Of a stretch of DNA of 64,000 bases, positions 39,801 through 51,900 are shown piece after piece; positions within the stretch are counted from its first letter, which is position 1; every line of letters starts with the position of its first letter. A program made the position numbers and the translations under genes. The notes under the pieces are model-generated. The model was not told where the DNA came from, made no database searches, and was given only the letters and a program-made list of their open reading frames with translations. The DNA comes from Sphagnum magellanicum (taxonomy: Eukaryota; Streptophyta; Sphagnopsida; Sphagnales; Sphagnaceae): positions 4,067,347-4,131,346 of the forward strand of contig CM038922.1 of NCBI GenBank assembly GCA_021904315.1, written 5' to 3'.

Positions 39801-42800
39801 ATGTTGATCAAATAGATGGAATTTTTTTGTTTCCAAAGCAGCACAATCATTCTCCAATTGTTTATCCAATGCCAATGCTTGCATTTTGGAATTCTCTTGT
39901 TCCTCCACATCAACAATACCCATTCACATTACCCCTCCAAATCAATGCCTAAAAAGTGTTCAAATTTCAAAAAGCTTTTAAAGATTCCCTAATCATCATC
40001 CAAGTGCAACATTCACTCACATCTCCACATTCACAAGGATGCAATCAACTTTCCAAACACAGATGTGAAGCACAAAACATATAGTAAAATGAAGCATTCA
40101 TTCTTTTGATATTCTGCAAATGCATCTTACACGAATTTTCCTATTTACCTCCAACTGTTGGTTTGATGGCCTTTGATGGTCAAAAATGTTCTTTGATTGC
40201 TTGTAGTGTTCTCCAAATTGAGTCTCATTATTGGTGTGTTTTTATTTACAATGTTCATATATGGCATTTGATGCCTTCAGGAATGGTATTTGAAATAATT
40301 AGACTTGAGAAAGATTGTTTATGTACATAATAAGTCCACAAGAATTTGTTGATGTGAACACACAAAAATAATTGTGATATGCTTGGTCATCAAGACTTCA
40401 CTTTGTTCATGGTAAGATGATTGAAAGAAAATATGCACACACAACCTTTTCTTCACGGAGGTAGATGTTTATACAATAGCCCTCAATTGACCCCTCTTCT
40501 TCCAATGTGGTAAAAAAATGCTTCAATGTTAATCCTCTCAACTACCATTTTACATGTACACATCGTACAATGAACTCCTTGAAAAGACACATTGTGCAAC
40601 TTGCACCTGATTTTATTAAAGGTTTTTAATTATTCAAGACTGTGGAATTCAAAACATGAATCTCACTTTAAATGAGGCCTATTAATTACTTTTTTTTGTG
40701 AAGAAAACAACTAATACCCCTACCTAATGAAGTGAGAATAGAATGAAAACAAGGATTTAAATTCATGTTCCATGCTTGTGGGCATGGACCTAGTCACTTG
40801 TTACTTGTTTTTTCTATTTTGAAAGAATTCAACCGGTATCCTCCCTATTAAAGTGAGTACAACAAAAAAAGAAGTGTTGGTGATTACTGCATCCCCATGG
40901 CCATCAATTCATCAACTATTGATTGTTAGGTTTACATCCACCACAACCAAATTCCAAGCACCTTGTTTCAACACCCAACATGGATTTTGAAACAATTGTG
41001 AAATTTAAAATTTAACGCCCAATACAAATCTTGAAACAAATTGTGAAATTTAATAGGAAAATTTGGCAAAGCATATGTGCTAATAGATGGAAAATTTTAC
41101 AACCAAGAAATGAGTGCATAGTTTTTTGTGTTTCCTCAAAATTGTCATCAATTTCAAATAGGAGGAGGATTCATGCAAGAAACAATAAAGATACCATGTT
41201 GACTTGCTCAATGTTATCTCTTCCTCCATCAACTTATCAATTTCCACTTTCCACGATTTTGCCACACAAAATGCATGCAACCTAAGTTTGTTCATTAAAG
41301 CTAGGCCCTCCTCGGTGCCAACCATCAAATTGCCCCATTCAATCTTCAGAGAGGAAGTAGCAACAATTATCACAAAATCAATCATTACCACTAGAAGTGT
41401 TACATTCATTTCAATCACAAAGAAGATCAAAAGAGAAGTCTAGTGTTGATACATTGGACATAGTTTTTCAAAGCAAAATTCATGGGGCACTTGAAACCAA
41501 CCATCATTACATTTTTCTTTCCAAAGATAGAGAACAAAGTTTTTCGTTACCCAATAGTCAAAAAATCCAAAACCCCCACCAAATGAAATTGCATAAAAAT
41601 TCTCTAGAAAATCTCTTCGTCAACCATCAGAGTCAATTAAACCTTAGAGCTCACCAAGCAAAAAATAGTAGTCATCATGTGGATGATCTTATGGATCTTT
41701 CTTTTTGAAAATCTTGCATTGTTTGTTTCTCAATGCACATTGAAACATTCCAATTTCTTCTTAATTTTGCAGAATAAACTCTATTGTATATTGGAGCGAG
41801 AAAAAGCTTTGAAAATAGAGGAGTTTCATAAATTGGTAACAAGAATTATGAAAGAATGTCGAGGAAGATTTGACGAAATGAAAGGGGGATTGATTCTTCT
41901 TCATACAGGTTGTAGCACGAATGTCTCAAGACCATCCACATGGAACAGAAGCTCTTCTGTGATGAAACAAAATGCTCTGAATAATTATATCAATTAATCA
42001 ATCAGAACATCAAAAGGATTGATTGACATGAAGTCCTTTGACTTTTCACAATTAATTATTGTTGTACACATGGAAAATGCTTTGTAAGGTCTCCTAACCT
42101 CTCTCTCTCTCCCCCACACAATTTTGTTTACAATTGACACAAATCCTTACCCGAACATGCAATTTTGAAGTTTTTTTCAACAATCTTTTGTGCTGGTAAT
42201 AACAAAACAAGATCATGGGAAAGAGAGATCTTAGAGATTCATATGTATGTATGTATGTATGTATGTACTTAAGCATGTGTAAGGTGTCATCTAGCAAATT
42301 CAACAGCAGGTGACAAGAAATGCTAGAGGGAATATCCACAAGTAGAGGAGTTCCTCTTATGATCGACCCATCTTTTTCAAGTTTGATGTCTACTCACTCG
42401 TCTAAAGGAATCTCTTCATCACTCAAGGAAAAATAGACATGACCAGGGGGATTTATGGGCCTGTCCACTGCCTCCTTCAAAGATACCATGCTTGTTTATG
42501 CTTGTAACTGTCTTTGTCGTCAAAGTTTGAAGCTTCGCACCAATTCAAATTTGCCTCTCAAATTTTGTTGTCAAAAAAAATGACGAGAAAATATTGTAGA
42601 CACAATAACCAGAAACATTTTAGAAAAAGAATTCAAACAATGTGTCTTTTCATATGTAATAATAAAAGATGTGTTTTCATAATAAAAAGATTAAGGCGCA
42701 CAAATGTATATGGCTTTGGATAAATCCAGAGAACACTAGCTGATGAATTGCATCTAATTTTTAGGCTTCTTACAGCACAACTCTCTCCAAAAGCTTGCCA

Positions 42801-43900
42801 CAAAAGCTATGATGGAATCTGTAGTTTTCTATTTCTTCTATGAAATACCACATTTTATACATTTAGCCTTCTCTTATTTGGAAATAACTAGTGGTTTTGT
42901 GTACTTGACTTGTAAGCATTACAACATTGAAAGATGCAAAGGTTTGAACCATGGGTGCATGCTCATTTAGTTCCTCTGAAGTACTTGGGCCTCTTTATTT
43001 ATTTTTGTTCAATAGCTTCTTCTTGTTCTTTCATGTAGTATCTCACTAGATCTTTCCCTCCACATGCTCAGGTTCTAGTTTTAGTTTGATGTTTGACTCC
43101 TTGTTCATGCAACTTCTTCTTCTAATGTATGCCATACAACTCTTTTGTCCTGGGTGAACCTCTTCATGTGCATGTTTTTATGTGTGCATGTGCAGTTAGT
43201 TTCTCAAGAGTGTTGGGCATTGATCTAGAAGTAGCACATGGCAAAGTCTCCATGAAACACAATTGCTCTGAGCTTTTCCAATATGATGTCAGATCAACAA
43301 CACCTGCAACCACTGAAGTACCCTCCTCTGCACAAACAATCATCTATACCATTTTGCCACAATCATGTCTCTACTATTTCCCAACCAATCACACATCACA
43401 TTTATTTGACATTTAATCAAACATTGGAAGACATAACAGTGTGTACATGATCTCACAAAAGTGTGCAACAAAAGTGGGAACTCAAAAGAAAGAATCCATC
43501 TTACAGTCCATATATATGTGTGTGTGTGTTTGTGTAGATAGGTATTATAGAAATCATTCTGCTGAGATCATTTTGCCCAATAATGGAAATCCAAATTTAC
43601 TTATTTATGTATTTACTAAGCTCCTTCCAACAAGAACCAAAGTCTTGCCAAGGTCGCACACAAACTCCAAGCTCTTACACAAGCTCCTGATTGATCTATT
43701 TACATAACTGGTGTCCAATCAGTTCAAAACCCCTGGCTAATTTCACTCCTAAGGAAAAATTAGGCTATGGATCTTATTCCCACATGTGAGATCAGTTCAA
43801 ACAAAGTTTTAGTTCAGAAGGAGATCATGTCCAGCATGAGTTCTAATCAACAAACACGCGATGAGAAAAAGAGATGATCAACTTCACTGGAACAACAATT
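36900..43900. other. Long AT-rich intergenic DNA
   Basis: No supportable gene in about 7 kb. ORFs up to 116 codons near 41031-41997 (both strands) have no recognisable domain. They lie in slightly less AT-rich DNA, so a decayed gene cannot be excluded. An ATGT microsatellite is at 42242-42266 and a GT run at 43516-43533. Confidence 0.45.
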
Positions 43901-44277
43901 TTCTTCTTCACTGAGAAGAAGAAGAAGAAGAAGAAGTGCTGCAAATGTTCAACTGTGTATAACTGAACCCAAATTTCCTTCACTTTTTATAAGCTAAGCA
44001 ATTGTTTGTTACATGGAGTGGGCATGCCGGCTGAGTGCACACAATGTACTGCATTCCCAATTTCATGTACAGAGAGACTGTCTGTTTGTTGTCACAGAAT
44101 TAGACTAGTATCTAAAGAACATGTGCCATACAAGTTGCACTTAGTATTTATTGATTTGCTGATGAGCTTGAGCAGATTCTTCCCTTTTTCATTTGATGAT
44201 CCTGACGATGACTGTGGTGTCTGTTGCAGTACTTGCAGGCATGCTTGGGTATTTGTGTACCTGCTGCAGCAAAAGTT
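43901..44277 (-). other. Probable 3' UTR of the CASP-like gene
   Basis: This lies directly downstream, in gene orientation, of the stop at 44278. A GAA/TTC triplet run occurs at 43914-43937. The polyadenylation site was not determined. Confidence 0.4.
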
Positions 44278-45400
44278 TTAGTTCCGTCTCCGGCCGAGGT
44301 TGTGGAGAGAGGAGACAGCCACAGCGGCTGATAAGGCAAGGAACAGCCAAGCTATGAAGCTGGCGATAATGGCTCCTTCTATTCGTTTGCAGAAGGAGTT
44401 CGTCTCGTCGCAAACAGCTGTCCATAGAAGTGGAGGTGCGTTCACTCCGTGTTTACCTACCCATCCGATAGCTAGCGCTGCTGATGCCGCGGACACAAGT
44501 GCATTCGCTAGCAACTGTAGTGTCAACACATGCAGAGGAGTCCCCCAAACCAAACCAAACCAAACCAAACAAAGCACAGGAGTCTGGATTAGAGTAGAAT
44601 TGATCTCTTTTGCAAACACAGTTCTTCTGATCCGGATGGCAACAGCTTCAAAAAATAAGAGATATTCTTCTTCTTCACAACTGTTGTTAAATACCCAGCT
44701 GCGGATAGATACCAGAAGAAATGCAAGCTTTCAGGATTCTTGACTTTGAGGTGAAGATGAAGGCTCAAGGGTTCGAGACTAGTAGGCTTACGAAGTCGAA
44801 AAGGAAAGTGAGCCAAGCCGTCGGAGAATAACTGAGAGGACCTCGTCGTGCACAAATCGAAAACAATGAAACCAGAGCTCCCAGAACGGAGTACACGAAC
44901 ACAACTGCGTTGGCCACAATGAACCATCTGCGACACCAAAAGGAAAAAAGAAGAAACTGATCAGTCGATGCAGATTGTATCAGCTCAAAGAAACTTGGTC
45001 GCTCTCGAAAGCTGCCAGCAATCAAGAACAATTCAAGTGGCATGCAAACTTGTACATTAAATACGGTACAGCTGCAAATGACAAGGGGACTAGCACAACA
45101 AGTCTCTGCAGATCCAACAACAGCAGCAGCAGTGAGGAGGAGGTGATCATCAACAAGAGCTGCTTACTTGAAGGCCTCGAATGCTCGCCACTTCGCAGAC
45201 AAGTGGACTCCGCGATACGTCGTGTGCTCATTGGAGAGGAGCATGGCGACGATGGCCGCAGCCGTTCCCAGCGCCGTGAGAGTGCGAAGAATAAAGTTGA
45301 GGAAGTTGTGTTTGGGGCGATGTCGCACTCGCTCGTCGTAAGGTGGACCATTGTATGGACCCGTGTAAGGACCCTTACTGGTTACTGGAATTTCCGACAT
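44278..45400 (-). CDS. CASP-like (CASPL) four-transmembrane protein, 3 exons
   Basis: Minus-strand exons 45400-45168, 44927-44792 and 44514-44278 join to 606 nt, or 201 residues. The introns are GT-AG: AA|GTAAGC to GCAG|A (phase 2), and TTC|GTAAGC to ACAG|TTG (phase 0). An in-frame TAG lies upstream of ATG 45400. The protein has a short polar Gly/Pro/Tyr-rich N-terminus and four membrane helices: [20 protein letters not shown] (from 32), [40 protein letters not shown], and [19 protein letters not shown]. The Arg in helix 1 (Arg39) and the Asp in helix 3 (Asp122), which mark the CASP/MARVEL-like family, are both present. So are the family-like [10 protein letters not shown] before helix 2 and paired Cys in the second extracellular loop ([11 protein letters not shown]). 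CASPs scaffold the plasma-membrane domain of the Casparian strip; CASPL members occur in all land plants with broader roles. The family call is firm, the subgroup unknown. Confidence 0.85.
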
Positions 45401-46316
45401 AGCTGCTGCAGTTTGCTGCTACTTACTGTTGTTGTTCGTTGTTGCCGCCGCTGATCTTCCTCTTCTTCTTCTTCTTCTTGTTCTTGTACACCTCCCCCAA
45501 CAACAAAAATTCTTCTGAAATCCACAAATTCGAACCTGGTCTCGAGCTGTCTCCACCCCCCTCACAAATTACAACACACCGCCGGCTATAATGCAACAAC
45601 CTTTTCTTTGAATTGAGCCTTTACTGCAAACTGCAGCTACTGCAGCCACAAAAACCAACAACAACAACAGCAACAAAAATGGGGATCAACAATCCAAAAA
45701 TTTCAGTAAATGAGTTGGCGATTTGCTTTGCGACACTGCAGAAAAATGCACAACACGGAGGAGGAAGAAGACGACGCGGAGAACGCCGACGGCGAAGGGG
45801 GAGTGCCGGAGACGCCAACAACAACCTGGTGAAGAAGGTGGCAATAGGGTGGCAGAGGGAAAGGGCGCGGGCCGGGTCAATCATGGATAGAGGGGTTTAG
45901 TACCACCTCTTACCTACCTGCCTACCTACCTACCTACCCACCAGTGTACCTAGAGTTCTCTTATTAATGTTCTCAAACCCCCAAGAAAAAAGGAGTATTT
46001 TATTTTTAGTAAAAGTCACCAAAAATGATTGAATTGCATTAATAATTGTTGGTGATTTAATTGCATTCTTTTATTTTATTTTATTTTTCAACTTCAATTT
46101 TTCATTTTTCATTTTTGTGTCTCTTTTTTTCTTTTGTTCACCAGGGAGTTGTTGAGTTGAAAATCAAGTTTATAGAACACTCTTTTTTTTTATATTTAAA
46201 ATATATAATTATTTCTATTCTTATGTAGTTATTATATATATATGGGTACTAAGCACACGGACCACAAGGACAATAACAAAACATTAAAAGTTGAGTTGGA
46301 ATTTTAGTCATCTAAA
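45401..46316. other. Upstream region of the CASP-like gene with simple repeats
   Basis: It contains CTT triplets (about 45457-45478), a GGA/CGG-rich stretch (45758-45800) whose ORFs are low-complexity, and a CCTACCTG/CCTACC run (45907-45942). It probably includes the 5' UTR and promoter. A TATATATATA run lies at 46232-46243. Confidence 0.45.
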
Positions 46317-46532
46317 GGTGCATTCACACTTTGTGTTTTAGGGACTCTAGTGTTGAGTCTTCTAACACCATGCTAGTCATTTAGGAGTTACAATTACTTA
46401 CGGCAAACATTTTATGTTAAGCTAACATTCACTTAACATTAAAGTATTGCCCATTTAACATTGAGTGCCACCTAGGATGCCACCTAGATTTTTCATTTTT
46501 AACACTGACTTAACTTCAAATGTGAATGCACC
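46317..46532. mobile_element. Candidate MITE with 12-bp terminal inverted repeats
   Basis: GGTGCATTCACA at 46317-46328 is the exact reverse complement of TGTGAATGCACC at 46521-46532, giving a 216-bp unit with no coding capacity. A related, slightly different right-end copy follows (GTGTGAATGAATGCATCATAAA, about 46632-46653) with a repeated inner segment. No clear target duplication was found, so the boundaries are uncertain. Confidence 0.4.
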
Positions 46533-46685
46533 ATAAACTCATTAGAAGTCAAAAAGTCCAAAATTAACATTAGGTGCCACCTAGGATGTCACCTAGGATT
46601 TTTTCATTTTAACACTGACTTAACTTCTTCAGGTGTGAATGAATGCATCATAAACTCATTATTAGTGGGAAAAGTCCAAAATTAA
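46459..46685. repeat. ~110-bp direct duplication
   Basis: Two copies of the segment with GTGCCACCTAGGATG, AACACTGACTTAACTTC and CATAAACTCATTA lie in tandem (about 46459-46563 and 46564-46685). It overlaps the candidate MITE right end. Similar AAGTGGTGTCCCAAGTGATA-type sequence occurs near 27185-27250, suggesting a dispersed family. Confidence 0.65.
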
Positions 46686-46779
46686 AAACTCACATGACAA
46701 ATTGTTTAATTTTTAAATGAATTAATTATTCAACAAACAATAGTTATTATTCTGCAAAGAGTAAATAGGAGCCTCTCTT

Positions 46780-47160
46780 CTTCTTCTTCTTTGTCACCTT
46801 GCAAGTTGTGGCTATTTGCTTGAGTCACGGGGTTGGCCGTTCGTTACGTAAGTTACCAAAACCGGGCCGACTTTTTAGTGAGAAGTGTGGAAACAATTCA
46901 TGCTACACTTTTAAAAGGGTGAGAAAAGTCGACTAACTCACCCTGCGTCTCACACGTCTTGGTTGACAAAATTTGAGGAAACATGTGTGTGTGGGTCTCT
47001 CTCTCTCTTCCCTTCTTCTTTTAATAGATAATTAGTGTGAACCCGGTGCATAATGCACCCGTGCCCCCCCCCGCCGTTACTTATTTCGGACCGGAAGCAA
47101 CCTCTCCTCCTGCACAGTTGTTGTGAATGCTCCCCGGAGCTGCTGGCCAGACGTCATTAA
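46780..47160. other. GC-richer intergenic DNA
   Basis: Non-repetitive, moderate-GC sequence (for example CCGTTACTTATTTCGGACCG near 47074) with a CT run at 46996-47010. No gene is recognised. Confidence 0.4.
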
Positions 47161-47452
47161 AAATAAAAAGATAAAAAAAGAAGCAAATACGTAACCTTAG
47201 ATTTTTCCGAAAAAACAAATCCAAAAAAAAAAGATAAAAAAAGAAGCAAATACGTAGCCTTAGATTTTTCTGCCCATTTCTTATTTTTTATTTTTTATTT
47301 TGTTTCTTCATTTTTGTTAATTTAAGAGAAGGGGAGAAAAATCCGAAAAAACAAATCCAAAAAAAAAAAAAAAAAAGCAAATACGTAGCCTTAGATTTTT
47401 CCGAAAAAACAAATTCAAAAAAAAATTAAAAAAGAAGCAAATACGTAGCAGA
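47161..47452. repeat. Four-copy short repeat with GCAAATACGTAGCCTTAG core
   Basis: The core GCAAATACGTA(G/A)CCTTAGATTTTTC, flanked by CCGAAAAAACAAATCCAAAA, occurs around 47183, 47244 and 47376. A fourth, partial copy ends in ACGTAGCAG at about 47452. Spacing is irregular because one interval has an inserted T-rich segment (about 47273-47320). Confidence 0.8.
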
Positions 47453-48000
47453 ATCGGTCTTGCGGCTCATTTCTGGGGGTTTGCAGAATCAGCATCGCAG
47501 AGACCGTTAACGGGTCGGAACGCCCTGTCACGGACGGACGGACAGTTGTGTAAAAATCAAACGGGTTTCCCGGGGTGCCAGTTCCAGACGAAAATGTTTT
47601 TCGTACGGCCGGTTCCGCAGCAGAAACATAAAAAATGATTATGCAGCAGAATGTCCCATCACAGACGGGAAGACCAAGTGAATTTATATATAAGATTGGA
47701 CCAGGTCTAGAATTCATAAGGACTTTTGAGGCCCCCTTTTTTTTTCCCATCGCTCCTGTTCATTTGCATATTGCATACGGAGACGACTGACAAGTACCTT
47801 TTTTGGTCCATTTCACAAAAGTGACAAAAACAAATTTTGCTGATTAAACACAATTTATAGCCAAAAACATATTTCCCAAGTTTTTTCCCAAAGAAATCAC
47901 AAAAGAATGAAATTTTGTCACAAACAAAAATTCCCCTACATAATACACCCCAAGTCCTCCCCCTCTCACCCTATTTAGGTGGGCCGAAGGGACTGGTGGC
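47453..48000. other. Intergenic DNA with GC-richer patch
   Basis: A locally GC-rich patch (47455-47620) includes the GGACGGACGGACAG run. An antisense ORF of 111 codons has no recognisable domain. Nothing else is supportable. Confidence 0.4.
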
Positions 48001-48271
48001 ACTCCATCTTTCCATAGAATCTTCCTATTTTGGGGAGCCTCCATAGTTTAACCATTTTTTTTTCCTCCTCCGACGATGGGCCCAATCAAATTGGCTCATT
48101 GCAAGCAAAAAAAGAAGTTGGACTTCTGAAGCCAGGCACCACATCTTTTACCGTAATAATCTTCTATTTTGGGGAGCCTCCATAATTTCAATTCTTTTTG
48201 AGATGGGCCAATCAAATTGGCTCATTGCCAAAAAAAAAAAAAAAAAAAAAGGTTGGACTTTTGAAGCACCC
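48001..48271. repeat. ~139-bp tandem duplication
   Basis: Two copies of CTATTTTGGGGAGCCTCCATA, then ATGGGCC..AATCAAATTGG, then CTCATTGC, an A run, and GTTGGACTT(C/T)TGAAGC start near 48023 and 48162. They differ by small indels and A-tract length. Confidence 0.8.
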
Positions 48272-49745
48272 TCAACTAATTAATATGAAACACAATATGT
48301 ACCTTAGATAGGTACCTCATATTGAGGCATAGGTAGGGTGTTCTTAGGAACGGCTATTAGTTGAGGCCAAAAATAGTGGCAACCAATTTTAGGAATAGAA
48401 TTTGGAAGCAACCAATGAGAAGTTGTGCCATGGAGTGAAGGGGCTTATTTGAAATCGATGGTGTGAGTTTGTCAAATGGGCCTCCCTTTTTTCTTGTTGG
48501 GGGGGGGGGGTGGGATGGGGGGGTTTTTTTTCAAGTTGTGTTTGGCTTATGATGCTTTTAGGGGTTAAAAAGTTGAATTTTCTGCAATGGATTTTTCCAT
48601 TTGTGTCCTCCCCCCCCCCAAAAGAAAAAAAAGAAAAAAAAGTTGAAACAAAACTCTGGAGTGGTGGCAATTAATTAGGGTTATGGTCTTTAATAGTGTT
48701 GACTGACACGTGGGAAACTTGGGCCAGCTGGTAGTGTTAATTTGGGGGTGCGTGAGTCAATAAAACTGACAGGCCAAGTTAAAATAATTAAGTAGTCCGG
48801 CCGTTTGATCTTGTCCAAACACGCCAGCCCATTCCCTTGGGGTGTGCTGGCCATGACTGGCTCCAGGCCTGCGTGGCATATATTTGATCTTTCGGTGAAA
48901 GACGTGTTGAGAAAGGATTGATGTGTGGCGCATTCACACTCTTCATTTATTGACACTTGACCCCAAAAAAACCATGAGTTGTGGCACGCCCTGATTGGTT
49001 GAAGGATTCTGAAAAAAAAAAAAGTAGTCCTCCTCTTTGCCCACCTTTTGTTTTTCCCAAGAAAATACGAGGCAAATTCAGGTTTGGCCCCATGGGAACT
49101 ACTTTTGGATGAAAGAAGAAGGTCCACAACCACCACCACCATCACCTTAACCTTAGGAGTAAAGAGGTGGCACTCCTTGGTTGGTTGGTTGGTTAAAAAA
49201 GGGGTCCAAATTTGTCACTTGGGCCCCTATTATTATAGATTGGCACCCAAAGTGTGATGACACATATTATACACACAAGTGTCAAAAATATGACAAATAT
49301 TGCACACTCCATATTCTTCATTGAAATGGTTGAAATCACAAAGTTTACTTTACTTCACACATGTGTCATGAACCAAAGGCCTATTTGTCCTAAGTTAAGG
49401 AGGACAAAAAAACCGCATTATCTTATTGTAGATAAACCCAAATGCTCACATCAATACATTGAAATGGGTGTAAAGTGGTCCCTTTGTTTCCTTTCCTTTC
49501 CTTTCCTTTCACTACTATGTAAGCTTCTTTGCATTTCCCCTTTGATTAGGTAGGTAACACAAGAAAAGGGGAAGCACAGATGTCTCCTTTCCCTTTTCCT
49601 ATAGTTGTCTTTGGACTTGGTGGTACTTGTGGTGCTTTAGGTGAGAGAAGTTGCTGCTTTGGTGGTAGCTCATGGATATCTTCCTCTTTTTGTTCACTTC
49701 ATGAGATTGTGTGTGCCTGGTCTTCTTCTATGGCTCACAACCCAA
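48272..49745. other. Intergenic DNA with homopolymers
   Basis: G runs (48501-48512), C runs (48610-48619) and A runs are frequent. A TTGG run is at 49178-49194 and a CCTTT run at 49489-49510. A 151-codon antisense ORF (49145-48690) is low-complexity at its start and has no recognisable domain. Confidence 0.4.
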
Positions 49746-49749
49746 TTCA

Positions 49750-50460
49750 TAAAACTCCTAGGGTTACTATGGTAACCCTCTAATGCATATAACTAAGGTT
49801 AGTACGGAAACCCTTACAATGGGTGCAAAAATGGAGTTTGGACCTGGAAAATAAAAACTCCTAAGGTTACTATGGAAACCCTAAAATTCATAAAACTCCT
49901 AAGGTTAGTATGGAAACCCTGAAATGGGTGCAAAAAAGGAGTTCGGACATGGAAATAAAAACTCCTAAGGTTTACTATGAAACCCTAAAATTCATAAAAC
50001 TCCTAAGGTTAGTATGGAAGCCCTGAAATGGGTGCAAAAAAGGAGTTCGGACATGGAAATAAAAACTCCTAAGGTTTACTATGAAACCCTAAAATTCATA
50101 AAACTAGAGTTAGTACGGGAACACTGAAATGGGTGCAAAAAAGGAGTTTGGACCTGGAAAATAACAATTCCTAAGGCTACTATGGAAACCCTAAAATTCA
50201 TAAAACTAGAGTTAGTACGGGAACACTGAAATGGGTGCAAAAAAGGAGTTTGGACCTGGAAAATAACAACTCCTAAGGCTACTATGGAAACCCTAAAATT
50301 CATAAAACTACAGTTAGTACAGGAACCCTGAAATGGGTGCAAAAAAGGAGTTCAGACATGGAAATAAAAACTCCTAAGGTGACTATGAAAACCCTAAAAT
50401 TCATAAAAACTAAGGTTAGTATGGAAACTCTGAAATGGGTGCAAAAAGGAGGTTGGACAT
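49750..50460. repeat. ~102-bp tandem satellite, seven copies
   Basis: The landmark GGGTGCAAAAA recurs at 49821, 49926, 50030, 50131, 50233, 50335 and 50437 (periods 105, 104, 101, 102, 102, 102). Each unit contains two related halves: AACTCCTAAGGTTACTATGG.AACCCTAAAATTCATAA and GTTAGTA(T/C)GGAAACCCTGAAAT, then GGAGTT(T/C)GGAC(C/A)TGGAAAATA. Units 4 and 5 are the most alike. A 102-bp period is 34 codons, so ORFs across several units appear by chance. Confidence 0.92.
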
Positions 50461-50549
50461 GCAAAATGGAATTGCAACGAACTGTATATGCACTTTTGCA
50501 GCAGCTCCATAGGGTCGGTGCTGTCTGAGTTGGGTATTGTGGGACTCAC

Positions 50550-50700
50550 TTATTGGGATCAAATTTAGCACCACTTTTTGTAGTCCTATTACAATAGAGT
50601 GTGTTTTTGGGCAATGTGGGCATAAATTATTGGAAGCAAAATTTAGCACCACTCTTTTGTATAGGTAATCTATGACAATGGAGTAAGAAAACTCCTTGTA
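50550..50700. repeat. ~78-bp diverged duplication
   Basis: TTATTGGGATCAAATTTAGC ACCACTTTTT at 50550 and TTATTGGAAGCAAAATTTAG CACCACTCTTTT at 50628 share following sequence (TACAAT/GACAATGGAGT-type). It directly follows the 102-bp array. Confidence 0.6.
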
Positions 50701-51079
50701 TGATGCATGAAAGGACAAAAAAAATAAAAATTCAAAGGCCACTTTGACAACATGATATTCCCCTTTGGAATATGGACATGGTAATCCCTTTGGAATCAAT
50801 TTTAGTAGACTTTGCCCATGGGTGAATGTACCTAACCCTCAGCAATAGATTGCAAGAGTGTCTAGTTATAAATTGTTTGTGTTCCTTTAAGTTGGGTGAA
50901 GAATATGGTGACATTGGGTATAATGCTTTTGAAAAAGTTCCCACCCTTTATCACCCCCTCCCTCCCCCCCCCCCCAAACAAAATGAACATAGCAAAATGT
51001 CTTTTCTAGCCCTATGAGACCATGAAATGTGATGTTTGAGACATTCATTCTCATGATCATTGTAGATATTGCCATTATT

Positions 51080-51900
51080 CTCGATACAAAAATTACTTAA
51101 GCTTACCTAGGGGTTACCATAGGAGTTGTCTAAGCTATCCTATAAGTCATATAGGTTATCCAGGGGTTATGTATGTTAAGTAGCAATTGTTGTAAACCAC
51201 ATTAAAAGCTATGTAAGTTTTTTTTAACAACTATGTAATTTATTTTAAAATTATGTAAGCTACTTATAGAAGTTACCATAGGATAATCAAAAGTTATCAT
51301 AGGTTACCCTTGGGACTATGTAAGCTACCTTAGGACTAATGTAAGCTACCTTAGGGGTTATGTAGTTATGTAAGTTACCTAAGGGTTATGTAGGTTACCC
51401 TAGGGATTATCTTGGTTGCTTAGGGGGTTGTGTAAACTACCTAGAGGTTCCATATGCCTACCTAGACGCCATGTATTTTACCTAGGGGTTATTTATACCT
51501 ACTTAGATATAGGGGTTATGTGGATTTATCTAATGGCTATTTAAATTACCTAAAGACTATCGTAAACTACCTTAAAAGCTATGTAGGTTACTTAAAATTT
51601 ATTGTAAGCTACCCTAGGGACTATTGTAGGCTACCCTAAGAGTTTTATAATGTACCTAAGGGCAACTACCATAGGCTATCTTAAGGAGGGACTATGCAAG
51701 CTACTTAAGGCTTAAGGAAAAAATAAAACTAAATTATAAATGGTCAAATGAACTATTTAAGGCCTACTTAGGGACAACATTAACCTACTTAAGGGTTATC
51801 ATAGGTGCTATAGGGCTATGTAATCTACCTAAGGCCTACCTAGGGGTATGTAGGTTACTTAGGGGGTATGTAGCCTACCCAATGCTGACCTAGGAATGGT
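51080..51900. repeat. Degenerate short-unit array (CTACCTTAGGG / GTTATGTAAG words)
   Basis: Over about 800 bases, words such as TATGTAAGCTACCTTAGG, GGGTTATGTAGGTTACCC and ACTATTGTAGGCTACC follow each other with loosely kept 20-30-base spacing. The array resumes at 52540-52650 after about 640 bases of ordinary AT-rich DNA. Units are too diverged for a single consensus by eye. It resembles an old minisatellite and shares the CCTA/TAGG bias of other tracts here. Confidence 0.75.

Noticed and set aside
41031-41997. Cluster of ORFs of 80-116 codons on both strands
   Set aside because: No domain or consistent frame; they could be a decayed gene but I cannot support one.
44300-44743. 147-codon plus-strand ORF
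   Set aside because: It is antisense to the CASP-like exon 3, whose membrane helices and splice phases are convincing.
47415-47750. 111-codon antisense ORF in a GC-richer patch
   Set aside because: No recognisable domain, runs into A-rich repeat DNA, and no splice or promoter support.
50079-50342. Repetitive 87-codon ORF (minus strand) with 34-residue repeats
   Set aside because: Explained by the ~102-bp satellite; no start context, domain or other support.
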